Shown: piece after piece, positions 1 through 9,907 of the stretch | Layout of the letters: every line of letters starts with the position of its first letter | Position numbering within the stretch: the stretch's first letter is position 1 | Origin: Yoonia sp. GPGPB17 | GTDB taxonomy: Bacteria; Pseudomonadota; Alphaproteobacteria; Rhodobacterales; Rhodobacteraceae | Assembly: GCF_037892195.1 (NCBI RefSeq) | Contig: NZ_JATACI010000002.1 | Span: forward strand, 558,001-622,000 | Reading direction: 5' to 3' | Length of the DNA stretch: 64,000 bases | The notes under the pieces: model-generated | The model's database searches: none | Seen by the model: the letters and a program-made list of their open reading frames with translations, nothing else | What the model was told of the DNA's origin: nothing | Made by a program: the position numbers and the translations under genes

Positions 1-1140
1 TCAATCGTGATGTCGGCCTATTTCTTGGGCTTTTTGTTCAGTTCGCGTTATACGCCGCAACTGATCCGCAGGGTGGGACACGTACGGGTCTTTGCCGCCC
101 TTGGCTCAATGGTTTCGGCTGTCCTCATTGCCTATCCGGTTTTGATCGATCCATGGGCCTGGGCCGTGGGCCGCGTCATCATCGGGTTTTGTTTCTGTGG
201 TGTCTACATCACCGCCGAAAGCTGGCTGAACGATGCGTCCAGCAACGAAAACCGGGGCAAGTCGCTATCTGTCTACATGATCGTGCAGATGGCGGGCATC
301 GTCTTTGCGCAGTGGATCGTCAGCCGGGGCGATGTGTCGGGCTATGTCCTGTTCATTATCCCGTCGATCATGGTGTCGCTGGCCTTTGCGCCTGTCTTGC
401 TGTCGGTCAAACCTATGCCCGCATTCGAGGCAACCAAACCGATGAAGCTGCGTGACCTGATTAGCGCGTCACCACTGGCCTGCGTGGGGATGTTCATGCT
501 GGGCGGGGTGTTCTCGGCACAGTTTGGGATGTCGGCGATTTATGGCAGCCGCGTTGGGCTGACCGTGGGCGAGATTTCGTTCTTTGTCTCGTCCATCTAT
601 GTAGCCGCCCTTGTCCTGCAATACCCCATTGGCTGGCTGTCGGATCGGATGGACCGCCGGACCCTGATCATTTGGGTCTCGCTGGTGGGTGCGGCGGGAT
701 CTATGATCGCCTTCCTGGTGCCAGGATACTTCCTGCTCATCGTGATCAGCGGTGCCATTGTGGGGGGGATGTCAAACCCGCTTTATGCGCTGCTGATTGC
801 CTACTTGAATGACTATCTTGAGAAAGAAGATATGGCGGCAGCCTCGGGCGGTCTGTTGTTCATCAACGGGATCGGGGCGATCTTGGGGCCGCTGACAGTG
901 GGCCTGATGATGGATGTGATCGGCAACAACGGGTTCTGGCTCTTTACCGGGATTATGCTGGCCGCAGTTGGTACCTATGGCCTTTACCGCACGACCCAGC
1001 GTAGCCGTGATGAGATCGATACAGAGGCGGTGCCATATGCACCCGTCTCTGCCGCATCGACGCCTATTGCCGCCGAGTTGGCACAAGAAGTCTATATCGA
1101 AGAAGAAGCGGCCATGGGCGAGGACCCGGCACCGACCTGA
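1..1140 (+). CDS. MFS transporter, YcaD-like (5' end outside window)
   Basis: The frame is open from the first base and the visible 379 codons lack a natural start, so the gene begins upstream of the window. The protein has about ten hydrophobic helices, the MFS loop motif GWLSDRMDRRTL in the middle (cytoplasmic loop between helices 8 and 9 if two helices are missing), and a hydrophilic, acidic Ala/Pro/Glu-rich tail of about 50 residues. This looks like the YcaD/UMF-type major facilitator family of the inner membrane; the substrate cannot be read from sequence. It stands alone in its strand run with DUF924 135 bases downstream. Confidence 0.85.
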   Translation, partial: SIVMSAYFLGFLFSSRYTPQLIRRVGHVRVFAALGSMVSAVLIAYPVLIDPWAWAVGRVIIGFCFCGVYITAESWLNDASSNENRGKSLSVYMIVQMAGIVFAQWIVSRGDVSGYVLFIIPSIMVSLAFAPVLLSVKPMPAFEATKPMKLRDLISASPLACVGMFMLGGVFSAQFGMSAIYGSRVGLTVGEISFFVSSIYVAALVLQYPIGWLSDRMDRRTLIIWVSLVGAAGSMIAFLVPGYFLLIVISGAIVGGMSNPLYALLIAYLNDYLEKEDMAAASGGLLFINGIGAILGPLTVGLMMDVIGNNGFWLFTGIMLAAVGTYGLYRTTQRSRDEIDTEAVPYAPVSAASTPIAAELAQEVYIEEEAAMGEDPAPT

Positions 1141-1274
1141 AAGTTGCCTATCCATTCACCGCAAATGTCACTTCGAAAGATCAAGTGACACATGCGCTGA
1201 TCTAAACACTTGTCAGGCCGCGATTTGTCTGCTTGCAATTGTAACAGAGAAGTAAACGACCAAGGAGCAGTGTC

Positions 1275-1856
1275 GTGGCAAGCCCCGAAGAGGTATTGGC
1301 GTTCTGGCTGGATGAGTGTGCTCCGGCTGATTGGTATAAATCAGACCCCGCGCTTGACGCGAAAATCCGCGACAAGTTCGAAAAGACATGGCAAGAGGCG
1401 GCAGATGGCGCACTCAGCCTCTGGCTGACGTATCCTTCTGGCACATTGGCCTACATCATTCTGACCGATCAGTTCCCGCGCAACATGTTCCGCGATAGCG
1501 GAAAGGCTTTTGAAACGGATGGGATTGCGCGTGCGGCAGCCAAAATGGCGATTGACCGAAAGTGGGACATGAAAATCGATGAACCAGCGCGGCAATTTTT
1601 TTATCTGCCTCTGATGCACGCTGAAAACCTCTGCGACCAAGATCGTGCCGTGCGGTTGATCCACACACGCATGCCAGAGCATGGGGCGAACAATGTTGAC
1701 CATGCCTGTGCGCATCGTGCTGTCATCCGCGATTTCGGACGGTTTCCCTATCGCAACGATGCGCTGGGGCGCAAAACCACCCCGGCAGAGCAGGCATTTT
1801 TGGAAGCGGGCGGTTATGGTGCGGCAATTCGCGCCCAGCAGGAATTGTCAAAATAG
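1275..1856 (+). CDS. DUF924 family protein
   Basis: A 193-residue cytoplasmic protein of the DUF924 family, whose biochemical role is unknown. The family hallmarks are visible: N-terminal EVLAFWLDE, then LTDQFPRNMFRDSGKAFETD, FFYLPLMHAENLCDQDRAV and C-terminal DFGRFPYRNDALGR. The start is GTG at 1275, preceded 7 nt upstream by AAGGAG (1262-1267). Length matches the family. It has no signal peptide or membrane helix. Related families adopt a TPR-like helical fold, but no function should be inferred from that. Confidence 0.85.
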   Translation: MASPEEVLAFWLDECAPADWYKSDPALDAKIRDKFEKTWQEAADGALSLWLTYPSGTLAYIILTDQFPRNMFRDSGKAFETDGIARAAAKMAIDRKWDMKIDEPARQFFYLPLMHAENLCDQDRAVRLIHTRMPEHGANNVDHACAHRAVIRDFGRFPYRNDALGRKTTPAEQAFLEAGGYGAAIRAQQELSK

Positions 1857-1885
1857 CCCCTCTTGCATGCATCGGGTAGCTGATA

Positions 1886-1907
1886 TGACCTAAGGTCACT
1901 AGAGGTC
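1886..1907. promoter_or_regulatory. AGGTCA-type operator candidate upstream of lpdA
   Basis: Perfect palindrome TGACCTAAGGTCA at 1886-1898 followed by a further half site AGGTC at 1903-1907, lying 53-74 bases before the lpdA start. A second inverted repeat (TTTAGT at 1921-1926, ACTAAA at 1932-1937) sits between it and the ribosome binding site. The same half site in a wider arrangement precedes the indolepyruvate oxidoreductase gene (28693-28713). The binding protein is unknown. Confidence 0.35.
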
Positions 1908-1959
1908 GCGCCAAAAGTAGTTTAGTGTTCAACTAAATTTGGAATTGGAGGACCGCTGC

Positions 1960-3354
1960 ATGGCTGCGCAGAATTTTGATCTTATCGTAATTGGTGCCGG
2001 ACCGGGCGGCTATGTGGCGGCGATCCGTGGCGCGCAGCTTGGTATGAAGGTCGCCATTGTTGAACGCGAGCATCTGGGCGGGATTTGCCTGAACTGGGGC
2101 TGTATCCCGACGAAAGCGATGTTGCGTTCATCTGAGGTGTTTCACCTGATGCAACGCGCCAAGGACTTTGGCCTCAAGGCAACGGGTGTCGATTATGATC
2201 TCGATGCGGTGGTGAAGCGCAGCCGCTCGGTTGCGGGGCAACTGTCCGGCGGCATTGGTCACCTGATGAAGAAGAACAAAGTGACCGTCTTCATGGGCGC
2301 GGCCACGATCCCGGCAAAGGGCAAGGTTTCGGTCAAAGGCGAGAAGGGCACCGATGAACTAACCGCAAAGAACATCGTGCTTGCCACCGGCGCCCGCGCG
2401 CGCGAATTGCCGGGTCTTGAAGCGGACGGTGATCTGGTCTGGACTTATAAGCACGCGCTTGAGCCCAAGAAGATGCCCAAGAAGCTATTGGTTATCGGCT
2501 CAGGTGCCATCGGGATCGAGTTCGCAAGCTTCTATAACACTTTGGGTGCGGACACGACCGTGGTCGAGGTCATGGACCGTGTGCTGCCCGTTGAGGATGC
2601 TGAGATTTCCGCCTTTGCGAAAAAGCAATTCGTCAAGCAGGGCATGAAGATCATGGAGAAATCCATGGTCAAGCAACTGGATCGCGGGAAGGGCAAAGTC
2701 ACTGCGCATATCGAAACGGGCGGCAAGACCGAGAAGATGGAGTTTGACACTGTCATTTCTGCCGTCGGTATTGTTGGCAACGTTGAAGGGCTGGGTCTGG
2801 AAGAGCTGGGCGTCAAAATTGACCGCACGCATGTCGTCACCGATGAGTTCTGCCGCACCGGGGTCGATGGCCTTTATGCCATTGGCGATATCGCAGGTGC
2901 CCCTTGGTTGGCGCACAAAGCCAGCCACGAAGGTGTGATGGTCGCGGATCTGATCGCGGGTAAGCACGCGCACCCGGTCAGGCCAGAGAGCATTGCAGGT
3001 TGCACCTATTGCCATCCGCAAGTGGCGTCGGTCGGCTACTCCGAGGCGAAGGCCAAAGAACTGGGATATGACATCAAGGTCGGTCGCTTCCCCTTCATCG
3101 GCAATGGCAAAGCGATTGCACTGGGCGAGCCTGAGGGCATGATCAAGACCGTGTTTGATGCCAAGACAGGCGAGTTGCTGGGCGCACATATGGTGGGCGC
3201 AGAGGTTACAGAGTTGATTCAGGGCTATGTCGTGGGCCGCCAGCTCGAGACGACAGAAGAAGACCTGATGAACACGGTCTTCCCACACCCGACCCTGTCC
3301 GAAATGATGCATGAGAGCGTCTTGGATGCCTATGATCGTGTGATCCATATGTAG
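1960..3354 (+). CDS. lpdA: Dihydrolipoyl dehydrogenase (E3)
   Basis: A 464-residue FAD/NAD flavoprotein that reoxidises the dihydrolipoyl group of 2-oxoacid dehydrogenase complexes or the glycine cleavage system. The FAD-binding GAGPGG is at residues 12-17 and the redox-active pair is Cys43/Cys48 in GGICLNWGC. A second Rossmann motif, VIGSGAIGIEFAS, binds NAD, and the dimerisation domain ends with the catalytic His-Glu region HPTLSEMMHE. The start is ATG 1960, because GGAGG at 1947-1951 is ideally spaced and the longer TTG form has no added homology. It is monocistronic and closed by a strong terminator, not next to pdh or suc genes, so its partner complex is unclear. Confidence 0.95.
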   Translation: MAAQNFDLIVIGAGPGGYVAAIRGAQLGMKVAIVEREHLGGICLNWGCIPTKAMLRSSEVFHLMQRAKDFGLKATGVDYDLDAVVKRSRSVAGQLSGGIGHLMKKNKVTVFMGAATIPAKGKVSVKGEKGTDELTAKNIVLATGARARELPGLEADGDLVWTYKHALEPKKMPKKLLVIGSGAIGIEFASFYNTLGADTTVVEVMDRVLPVEDAEISAFAKKQFVKQGMKIMEKSMVKQLDRGKGKVTAHIETGGKTEKMEFDTVISAVGIVGNVEGLGLEELGVKIDRTHVVTDEFCRTGVDGLYAIGDIAGAPWLAHKASHEGVMVADLIAGKHAHPVRPESIAGCTYCHPQVASVGYSEAKAKELGYDIKVGRFPFIGNGKAIALGEPEGMIKTVFDAKTGELLGAHMVGAEVTELIQGYVVGRQLETTEEDLMNTVFPHPTLSEMMHESVLDAYDRVIHM

Positions 3355-3371
3355 GCCGCGAAAGCCGCCGA

Positions 3372-3420
3372 GAACGAGTGAGCCCGCACCAGATTGACTG
3401 GTGCGGGCTTCTCGTTTTTA
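3372..3420 (+). terminator. Rho-independent terminator of lpdA
   Basis: Perfect 12-bp stem AGCCCGCACCAG (3381-3392) with its complement at 3398-3409 and a 5-nt loop. ACGAG/CTCGT (3374-3378, 3411-3415) extends it, and a T tract ends at 3419. It lies between the convergent lpdA and VWA genes. Confidence 0.9.
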
Positions 3421-3425
3421 TGGAC

Positions 3426-5927
3426 CTACTGAAGTGTCAGTGGACGGCTGGCAATAGGCGTGCGGTCCTGACCGACAAAGTACCGGATCAGGTAATCCCC
3501 CGGCGTTTCTGGCAGGCTGATCGTTAGGGGATTCCCGTTGTCAGTATATCCAAAACTGTCCCATTGGGCGCTGCGCTCGGCTCCGGCAAGGCCGATCCCG
3601 ATGTAGTCGCCATCGTAGTCAGGGCCATCCCAGCCAACGATCAGATCACTGCCAGCAGGTGCTGTATCCGGCGCTATGATTTGCGCCGACACCGCTGTCA
3701 CGCTGATCGGGACAGTTTGCAATGTGGAACGGTCCTGTCCCGCGAAATACTGGATAAGGTAGTCCCCTGGCATGACCGGGACAAGGATATCAAGTGGCGT
3801 CCCGTCTTCGGTATAGGCAAAGCCATTCCATCGGGCATTTCCGGTGGCGCCGACTTCGCCGATGCCGACATAATCGCCATCATAGCTTGGTCCGTCGAAA
3901 CCAACGCTGATTGTCGAACCTGCGATGGCCGTCTCAGGCGCTGTCAGGTCGACCTTGACCGCCGTGACAGTGATCATCTCTGTCACCAAGACAGCGCGGT
4001 CTTGCCCGAGAAAATACTGTACCAGATAGTCTCCTGGCTTCATCGGCACCAGCAGGTCGCCGGTAGCGCCTTCTTCGATGTAAAAGAAGTTGTCCCAGCG
4101 TGCATTTCCCGCCGCGTCGACTTCGCCGATCCCGATGTAGTCGCCGTCATAGGCAGGGCCGGTCCAACCGACATTGATTGTAGACCCGGCAACTGCTTCG
4201 TCGGGCAGCGTCAGTGATGCGGTGACTTCAGTCGCAGTGAAGGGTACCGTTGTCAGCACGGCGCGATCCTGCCCTAGAAAGTACTGGATCAGGTAGTCGC
4301 CCGGTTCCGTCGGCACCGTCAGGGTCGCGGGCGATCCATCTTCGGTGTAAAAGAAGTTCTCCCAACGCGCATTGCCTGTCGCATCAGGCAGACCGATGCC
4401 AATGTAGTCGCCATCGTAATCTGGTCCGGTCCATGTGACCGCGATTTCCGATCCGGCCTCGGCCTCAGTCGGGGCAGTGATGGTGGCGCCAACTTCTGAG
4501 ACAGTAATCACTTCCGTCGTCAGGACAGTGCGATCCTGTCCATAGAAATAACTGATCTCATATGTCCCGGCCGTGGTCGGGATTGTCAGCTGTTGCGGCG
4601 AGCCACCGTCGAGATAGAAGAAATTCTCCCAGCGGGCGTTGCCCGTCGCGTCGGGCAGCCCAATCCCGATATAGTCACCCGCGTAGGCGGGACCAGTCCA
4701 AACGATGGTGACATCCGCACCAACCACCGCCTCGGCCGGTGCCTCAATCGTCGCCGTGACTGGTGTCAGGCTGATTGGCGTTTCTGCGATGGGCGTGCGG
4801 TCTTCGCCAAGGTAATACTTGATCAGATAGTCGCCCGGTTCCGTCGGCATCAAAAGGTCATGCGGGTTGCCATCGGCGACATAGAAGAAGTTGTCCCACC
4901 GCGCATTTCCGGTCGCGTCTGGTTTGCCAATGCCAACATAGTCGCCGTCAAGGTTGGGCCCAGCCCAGCCAACCTGAATGGTATCACCTGCGGGAGCAGA
5001 TGCGGGGGCGATGATACGTGCGGTTGGCAGCTTTTCTTCGAACATGATTTCGAGTGCGGTGCTGCCGCCGGTGATCGCCACGAACTGTGCCGTGCCGGTT
5101 TCTTCCCCCGCAATGGAATAGGCTGTTGCGGTATAGGCACCTTCAGGCAGATCAAACCCGAATGGGTTTGCCTGCTGGTCTGCAATGATAACTTCTGCCC
5201 CCTCATTGATTGACCACAAAACAGGCGTGTCGATCAGCGCTTTATCTTCGCCTATCACCGCACTAAATGTCATGCTGACTAGTGCAGGTTCGGGAACAGG
5301 TGCGGGTTCCATCACCATAGCGGTCATGGCAAGGTCCAACTCATCTGCGTTCGAGGCCGTCAGGAACTGCCCGCCGGTTTCTTCGGCCAAACATTGCATT
5401 TGTGCAAGCGCTTCGGGGTCCGAGACGTCAAAACCCACAACATGGGTCGTAAAATTAATACCGGCTTCTTCCAGTAAACGCGCCGCAGCGCAGGGATCTG
5501 GGTTACAGGTTTCAACGCCATCAGACACCAGAATGACAGTCGCGCTGTCTTCGGTGTACCGCAGCGCCTCGGCAGCGGCGATCACCGCATCTGTCATCGG
5601 GGTTTTGCCGAGTGGCTTGATCCCGTTGACGGCGGTGACGATCTCACCGACCGTGCCGGGGGCAGGGGCGACAATGGTTTCAATATCCGTGCAGTTACCG
5701 CGCTCGCGGTGGCCGTAAACGGTTAGGCCAAGTCCTTGATCGGCAGGAAAGTCTTCCAACAGGCTGCTGACCACCTCTTGTGCGATGGTGATTTTGGCGG
5801 TGCCGTCAATCTGGCCCCACATCGACCCCGAGCCGTCCAGCACAAGGATTGTATTGGGTTGGTCCTGGGCAATTGCGGTGGTGGAAACGGTTCCGAGTAA
5901 CAGACAGGTCGACAAAATTCGCATCAT
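3426..5927 (-). CDS. Secreted VWA-domain protein with six tandem beta-type modules
   Basis: About 833 residues. A signal peptide (MMRILSTCLLLGTVSTTAIA) precedes a von Willebrand A domain with an intact MIDAS motif DGSGSMWG and the later VSDGVETCNPDPC. A short linker domain (about residues 220-300) leads to six tandem modules of 88-89 residues. Each module carries GDYxGIG, GNARWxNFFY and PGDYLIxYFxGQDR, so the whole second half is repetitive. I do not recognise the module; it looks like an extracellular beta-sandwich repeat. The start at 5927 has AAAGG just upstream; a longer frame to 5975 lacks a signal-like N-terminus. The protein is probably periplasmic or cell-surface. It is transcribed away from uvrA. 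Confidence 0.8.
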   Translation of the reverse strand: MMRILSTCLLLGTVSTTAIAQDQPNTILVLDGSGSMWGQIDGTAKITIAQEVVSSLLEDFPADQGLGLTVYGHRERGNCTDIETIVAPAPGTVGEIVTAVNGIKPLGKTPMTDAVIAAAEALRYTEDSATVILVSDGVETCNPDPCAAARLLEEAGINFTTHVVGFDVSDPEALAQMQCLAEETGGQFLTASNADELDLAMTAMVMEPAPVPEPALVSMTFSAVIGEDKALIDTPVLWSINEGAEVIIADQQANPFGFDLPEGAYTATAYSIAGEETGTAQFVAITGGSTALEIMFEEKLPTARIIAPASAPAGDTIQVGWAGPNLDGDYVGIGKPDATGNARWDNFFYVADGNPHDLLMPTEPGDYLIKYYLGEDRTPIAETPISLTPVTATIEAPAEAVVGADVTIVWTGPAYAGDYIGIGLPDATGNARWENFFYLDGGSPQQLTIPTTAGTYEISYFYGQDRTVLTTEVITVSEVGATITAPTEAEAGSEIAVTWTGPDYDGDYIGIGLPDATGNARWENFFYTEDGSPATLTVPTEPGDYLIQYFLGQDRAVLTTVPFTATEVTASLTLPDEAVAGSTINVGWTGPAYDGDYIGIGEVDAAGNARWDNFFYIEEGATGDLLVPMKPGDYLVQYFLGQDRAVLVTEMITVTAVKVDLTAPETAIAGSTISVGFDGPSYDGDYVGIGEVGATGNARWNGFAYTEDGTPLDILVPVMPGDYLIQYFAGQDRSTLQTVPISVTAVSAQIIAPDTAPAGSDLIVGWDGPDYDGDYIGIGLAGAERSAQWDSFGYTDNGNPLTISLPETPGDYLIRYFVGQDRTPIASRPLTLQ
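3429..5030 (-). repeat. Six tandem 264-267 bp coding repeats
   Basis: The codons for the GNARW core recur at about 4892, 4628, 4358, 4094 and 3829, with a degenerate sixth copy (RSAQW) near 3560. The spacing is 264-270 bases. The four central copies are most alike at DNA level, which suggests duplication within the gene and makes the region prone to copy-number change. Confidence 0.85.
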
Positions 5928-6089
5928 TGGGCCTTTTGAAATGTGATTATTGCAGAAAATCATGGGGTTCATCATTGGTATATAAATAATCGGACAACAG
6001 TAGGGAAATCCCGACCCGATGTGCGAAACCGGCCAACCGTTTGGGCGTTTGACACCGGTTTGTCAGCAGTCGATAGAAATTTTGCATTT

Positions 6090-6104
6090 GTTCACTTAAT
6101 GTTC
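6090..6104. promoter_or_regulatory. LexA box of uvrA
   Basis: GTTC-N7-GTTC (spacer acttaat), the alphaproteobacterial SOS operator, 66 bases before the uvrA start. lexA in the same window has the same box at 46373-46387, which supports SOS control of uvrA. Confidence 0.85.
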
Positions 6105-6169
6105 TAAATCGGGGGTGGCGGGTCTGCCAATGGCTGCTATCTGTTAGCGCTGAACTCCTGGGGGTCAGA

Positions 6170-9028
6170 ATGGCTGAGTTAAAGAATATCGAAGTCCGCG
6201 GTGCGCGCGAGCATAACCTCAAGGATATTGATGTGGATATTCCGCGCGATCAGCTTGTGGTGATTACGGGCCTGTCCGGGTCGGGCAAGTCATCGCTCGC
6301 GTTTGATACGATCTATGCGGAAGGGCAGCGCCGCTACGTTGAATCGCTCTCGGCTTATGCCCGACAGTTCCTCGATATGATGGAAAAGCCTGATGTTGAT
6401 CACATCTCGGGCCTATCGCCCGCGATCTCGATTGAGCAAAAAACCACATCGAAGAACCCGCGGTCGACCGTCGGCACGATTACCGAGATTTATGATTACC
6501 TGCGCTTGTTGTTTGCCCGTGCCGGGACCCCGTTCAGCCCGACAACAGGATTGCCGATTGAGGCCCAACAGGTCCAAGATATGGTTGATCGTGTCATGGC
6601 GCTGGAAGAAGGGACGCGCGGTTATCTGCTGGCACCCATCATCCGCGACCGCAAAGGCGAGTATCGCAAAGAATTTCTGGAGCTGCGCAAGCAAGGTTTC
6701 CAGCGGGTAAAGGTTGATGGTGAGTTCTACGAACTGGATGAGCCGCCCACGCTGGACAAGAAGTTTCGCCACGACATTGATGTGGTCGTGGATCGGATCG
6801 TCGTGCGCGAAGGGTTGGAGACGCGGCTGGCGGATAGTTTCCGCACCGCGCTGGATCTGGCCGATGGAATCGCCATTTTGGAGACGGCGCCAAAAGAGGG
6901 CGATCCTGAGCGGCTGACATTTTCTGAAAACTTCGCTTGCCCGGTGTCTGGTTTCACGATCCCGGAAATCGAGCCCCGCCTCTTTTCGTTTAATGCCCCC
7001 TTTGGTGCCTGTCCGTCTTGCGATGGTCTGGGGGTTGAGTTGTTCTTTGATGAACAACTTGTTGTACCCGATGTGACATTGAAGATCGCCGACGGCGCGC
7101 TTGCGCCTTGGCGGAAGGGCAAGAGTCCGTATTTCTTGCAAACCATCGAGGCGATCGCCAAGCACTACGGGTTTAACAAAAATGCCCGCTGGAAAGACCT
7201 TGATCCCAAGATACAGCAGGTTTTCCTCTATGGGTCGGGCAAGGAAGAGATCAAGTTTCGCTACGATGAAGGCGGGCGGGTCTATCAGGTCGAACGTGCC
7301 TTTGAGGGCGTGATCCCGAATATGGAACGCCGCTATCGTGAGACCGATAGCAACTGGATCGCGAAGAGTTCGAGAACTACCAGAACAACCGCAATTGCGG
7401 CACCTGCGGTGGCTACCGTTTGCGCGAAGAGGCTTTGGCGGTGAAAATCGGTGGCCTGCATGTGGGGCAGGTCGTGCAGATGTCGATCAAAGAGGCCTAT
7501 GACTGGTGTCTTGAGGTCCCGGCGGCACTCAGCAAACAAAAGAATGAAATTGCACATGCGATTCTGAAGGAAATCCGCGAGCGTCTGGGGTTCCTGAATA
7601 ACGTGGGGCTGGAGTATCTGACGCTGTCGCGCAATTCGGGCACGTTGTCGGGGGGCGAAAGCCAGCGAGATCCGACTAGCCAGCCAGATTGGCTCTGGTC
7701 TGCAAGGTGTGCTTTACGTGCTGGATGAGCCCTCGATTGGCCTGCACCAGCGCGACAATGGTCGCTTGCTAACGACGCTGAAGAACCTGCGCGATCAGGG
7801 CAATACCGTGATCGTGGTTGAGCATGATGAAGAAGCGATACGCGAGGCGGATTATGTCTTTGATATTGGCCCGGGGGCAGGTGTGCATGGCGGTCAGGTG
7901 GTCGCCAAAGGCACCCCGCAAGAGATCATGGCCAATGAAGGATCAATCACCGGGCAGTATCTGATCGGCGCGAAAGAGATCGCAGTGCCTGACAAACGCC
8001 GCAAGGGCAAAGGCAAGAAGCTGACGGTGGTGAAGGCCACCGGGAATAACCTGCAAAACGTCACGGTGGATTTTCCGTTGCAAAAATTCGTCTGCGTGAC
8101 CGGTGTATCCGGCGGCGGGAAATCGACACTGACGATTGAAACGTTGTTCAAGAATGCATCTATGAAGCTCAATGGCGCGCGGCAAACACCTGGGCCATGC
8201 GAGACAATCAAAGGGTTTGAGCATCTGGATAAGGTGATCGACATTGACCAGCGCCCGATTGGGCGGACGCCGCGTTCGAATCCGGCGACCTATACCGGCG
8301 CATTTACCCCAATCCGCGAATGGTTCGCGGGCATGCCAGAGGCAAAGGCGCGCGGGTACAAACCCGGTCGCTTCAGCTTCAACGTGAAAGGCGGGCGATG
8401 TGAGGCCTGTCAGGGTGACGGTGTCATCAAGATCGAGATGCACTTTTTGCCCGACGTCTATGTGACCTGCGAGACCTGCAAGGGCGCGCGCTATAATCGC
8501 GAAACGCTTGAGATTAAGTTCAAAGGTAAGTCCATCGCCGATGTGCTGGATATGACGGTCGAAGATGCTCAGCAGTTCTTCACTGCCGTCCCATCTATCC
8601 GCGAAAAGATGGATGCGCTGATGCGGGTCGGTCTTGGTTACATCAAAGTGGGCCAACAGGCGACGACGCTGTCAGGTGGTGAGGCGCAGCGGGTCAAGCT
8701 GTCGAAAGAACTGGCGCGGCGTTCAACAGGACGCACGCTCTATATTCTGGATGAGCCGACGACGGGTCTGCACTTTGAGGATGTGCGTAAGCTTTTGGAA
8801 GTGTTGCATGAATTGGTCGATCAGGGAAATTCTGTCATTGTGATCGAGCACAATCTCGACGTGGTCAAAACCGCCGATCATATCATTGATATTGGCCCCG
8901 AGGGCGGCGATGGCGGTGGGCGCATCGTGGCCACTGGCACTCCTGAAAAAGTCGCCGAGATCGAAGACAGCCATACCGGACGCTACCTCAAGGAAATGCT
9001 GAACACGCCTAAATTGGCAGCCGAGTAA
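6170..9028 (+). CDS. uvrA: UvrABC system protein A (reading frame broken by two indels)
   Basis: Excinuclease ATPase that locates bulky lesions and loads UvrB. The region is 953 codons long with net frame conserved, the normal size for UvrA. The first ATPase half has Walker [13 protein letters not shown] near residue 34. The zinc-finger and signature motif SGGES follow in the middle, and the second half has [10 protein letters not shown], a CEACQGDG zinc finger and [16 protein letters not shown] base is missing at 7360/7361 (GGATC-GCG where GGATCCGCG restores [10 protein letters not shown]), and one is added near 7666-7669, just after SGGESQR, restoring [10 protein letters not shown]. The two breaks cancel. 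This is probably sequencing error, not a pseudogene. Confidence 0.92.
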
Positions 9029-9040
9029 GTCAGCGAAAAG

Positions 9041-9907
9041 CTAGGTTCGGCTGCGTTCTTCAAATCTTGGGAGCATGGCTGAGAAGTCCTTGCCTATTCC
9101 GTCTTCGTCTTCGACAAAGTTTTTGTATAGGTCGCGCGCGACTTGGCCCATCGGTGTGTCTGCGTCTGCCGCCTCTGCCGCCATTTGCGCGAGGTTCAGG
9201 TCCTTGAGCATCAACTCGGCGGCAAAGCCCGGTTGATAGTTATTATCGGCGGGGCTTTGCGGGCCAACGCCAGGGGCAGGGCAATAGGAGTTCATGGACC
9301 ATGAATAGCCCGATGATGTGCTGACCACGTCGAACATGGCTTGGCGATCGAGGCCGAGTTTATCCGCCAGAACAAAAGCTTCACTTGTGGCGATCATGGT
9401 GACGCCAAGGATCATGTTGTTGCAAATCTTGGCAGCTTGTCCGTTGCCGGCATTGCCGCAATGCACGGCCTTTTGGCCCATGATGTCAAAGAGTGGTTGA
9501 ACCGTTGCAAATGCCTCTGCCGGGCCGCCCGCCATAAACGTCAACGTGCCATTCGTGGCCCCGCCAATGCCGCCGGACACCGGGGCGTCGACGGCTTGCA
9601 GACCGGCGGCATCAGCCTGTGCCGCGACGGCGCGGGCGCTTTCGACATCAACGGTCGAGCAATCAAGATGGATTGCGCCCGGTTGCATGACCGGATGAAT
9701 CTCTTTTGCAACAGCGCGCAGAATGTCTCCGTTTGGAAGCATTGTGATGACCACATCAGCGCCCTTCGCTGCTGCCGCAGCGCTGTCTGCCAGTGTCAGA
9801 TTTTCAGGTTGCGCTTTGGTGTCGAACCCTGTCACCTCATGCGACTTAGCCAGATTGGCGGCCATCGGCGCGCCCATGTTTCCCAACCCGATAAACCCGA
9901 TTTTCAT
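9041..9907 (-). CDS. mmsB: 3-hydroxyisobutyrate dehydrogenase
   Basis: A 288-residue NAD-dependent enzyme of the 6-phosphogluconate dehydrogenase-like family that oxidises 3-hydroxyisobutyrate to methylmalonate semialdehyde in valine breakdown. The N-terminal Rossmann motif is GFIGLGNMGAPMA. The substrate-binding DAPVSGGIGGATNGTL and the catalytic lysine region GNGQAAKICNNMILG are intact. The start is ATG 9907 with GGAAGG upstream; this ATG overlaps the stop of the preceding hydrolase gene (ATGA), implying translational coupling. It is the last gene of a three-gene minus-strand unit. Confidence 0.93.
   Translation of the reverse strand: MKIGFIGLGNMGAPMAANLAKSHEVTGFDTKAQPENLTLADSAAAAAKGADVVITMLPNGDILRAVAKEIHPVMQPGAIHLDCSTVDVESARAVAAQADAAGLQAVDAPVSGGIGGATNGTLTFMAGGPAEAFATVQPLFDIMGQKAVHCGNAGNGQAAKICNNMILGVTMIATSEAFVLADKLGLDRQAMFDVVSTSSGYSWSMNSYCPAPGVGPQSPADNNYQPGFAAELMLKDLNLAQMAAEAADADTPMGQVARDLYKNFVEDEDGIGKDFSAMLPRFEERSRT

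Noticed and set aside
6142..6155. LacI-type operator TGTTAGCGCT before uvrA
   Set aside because: Only the left half and centre match; the right half is out of register, and uvrA already has a clear LexA box.
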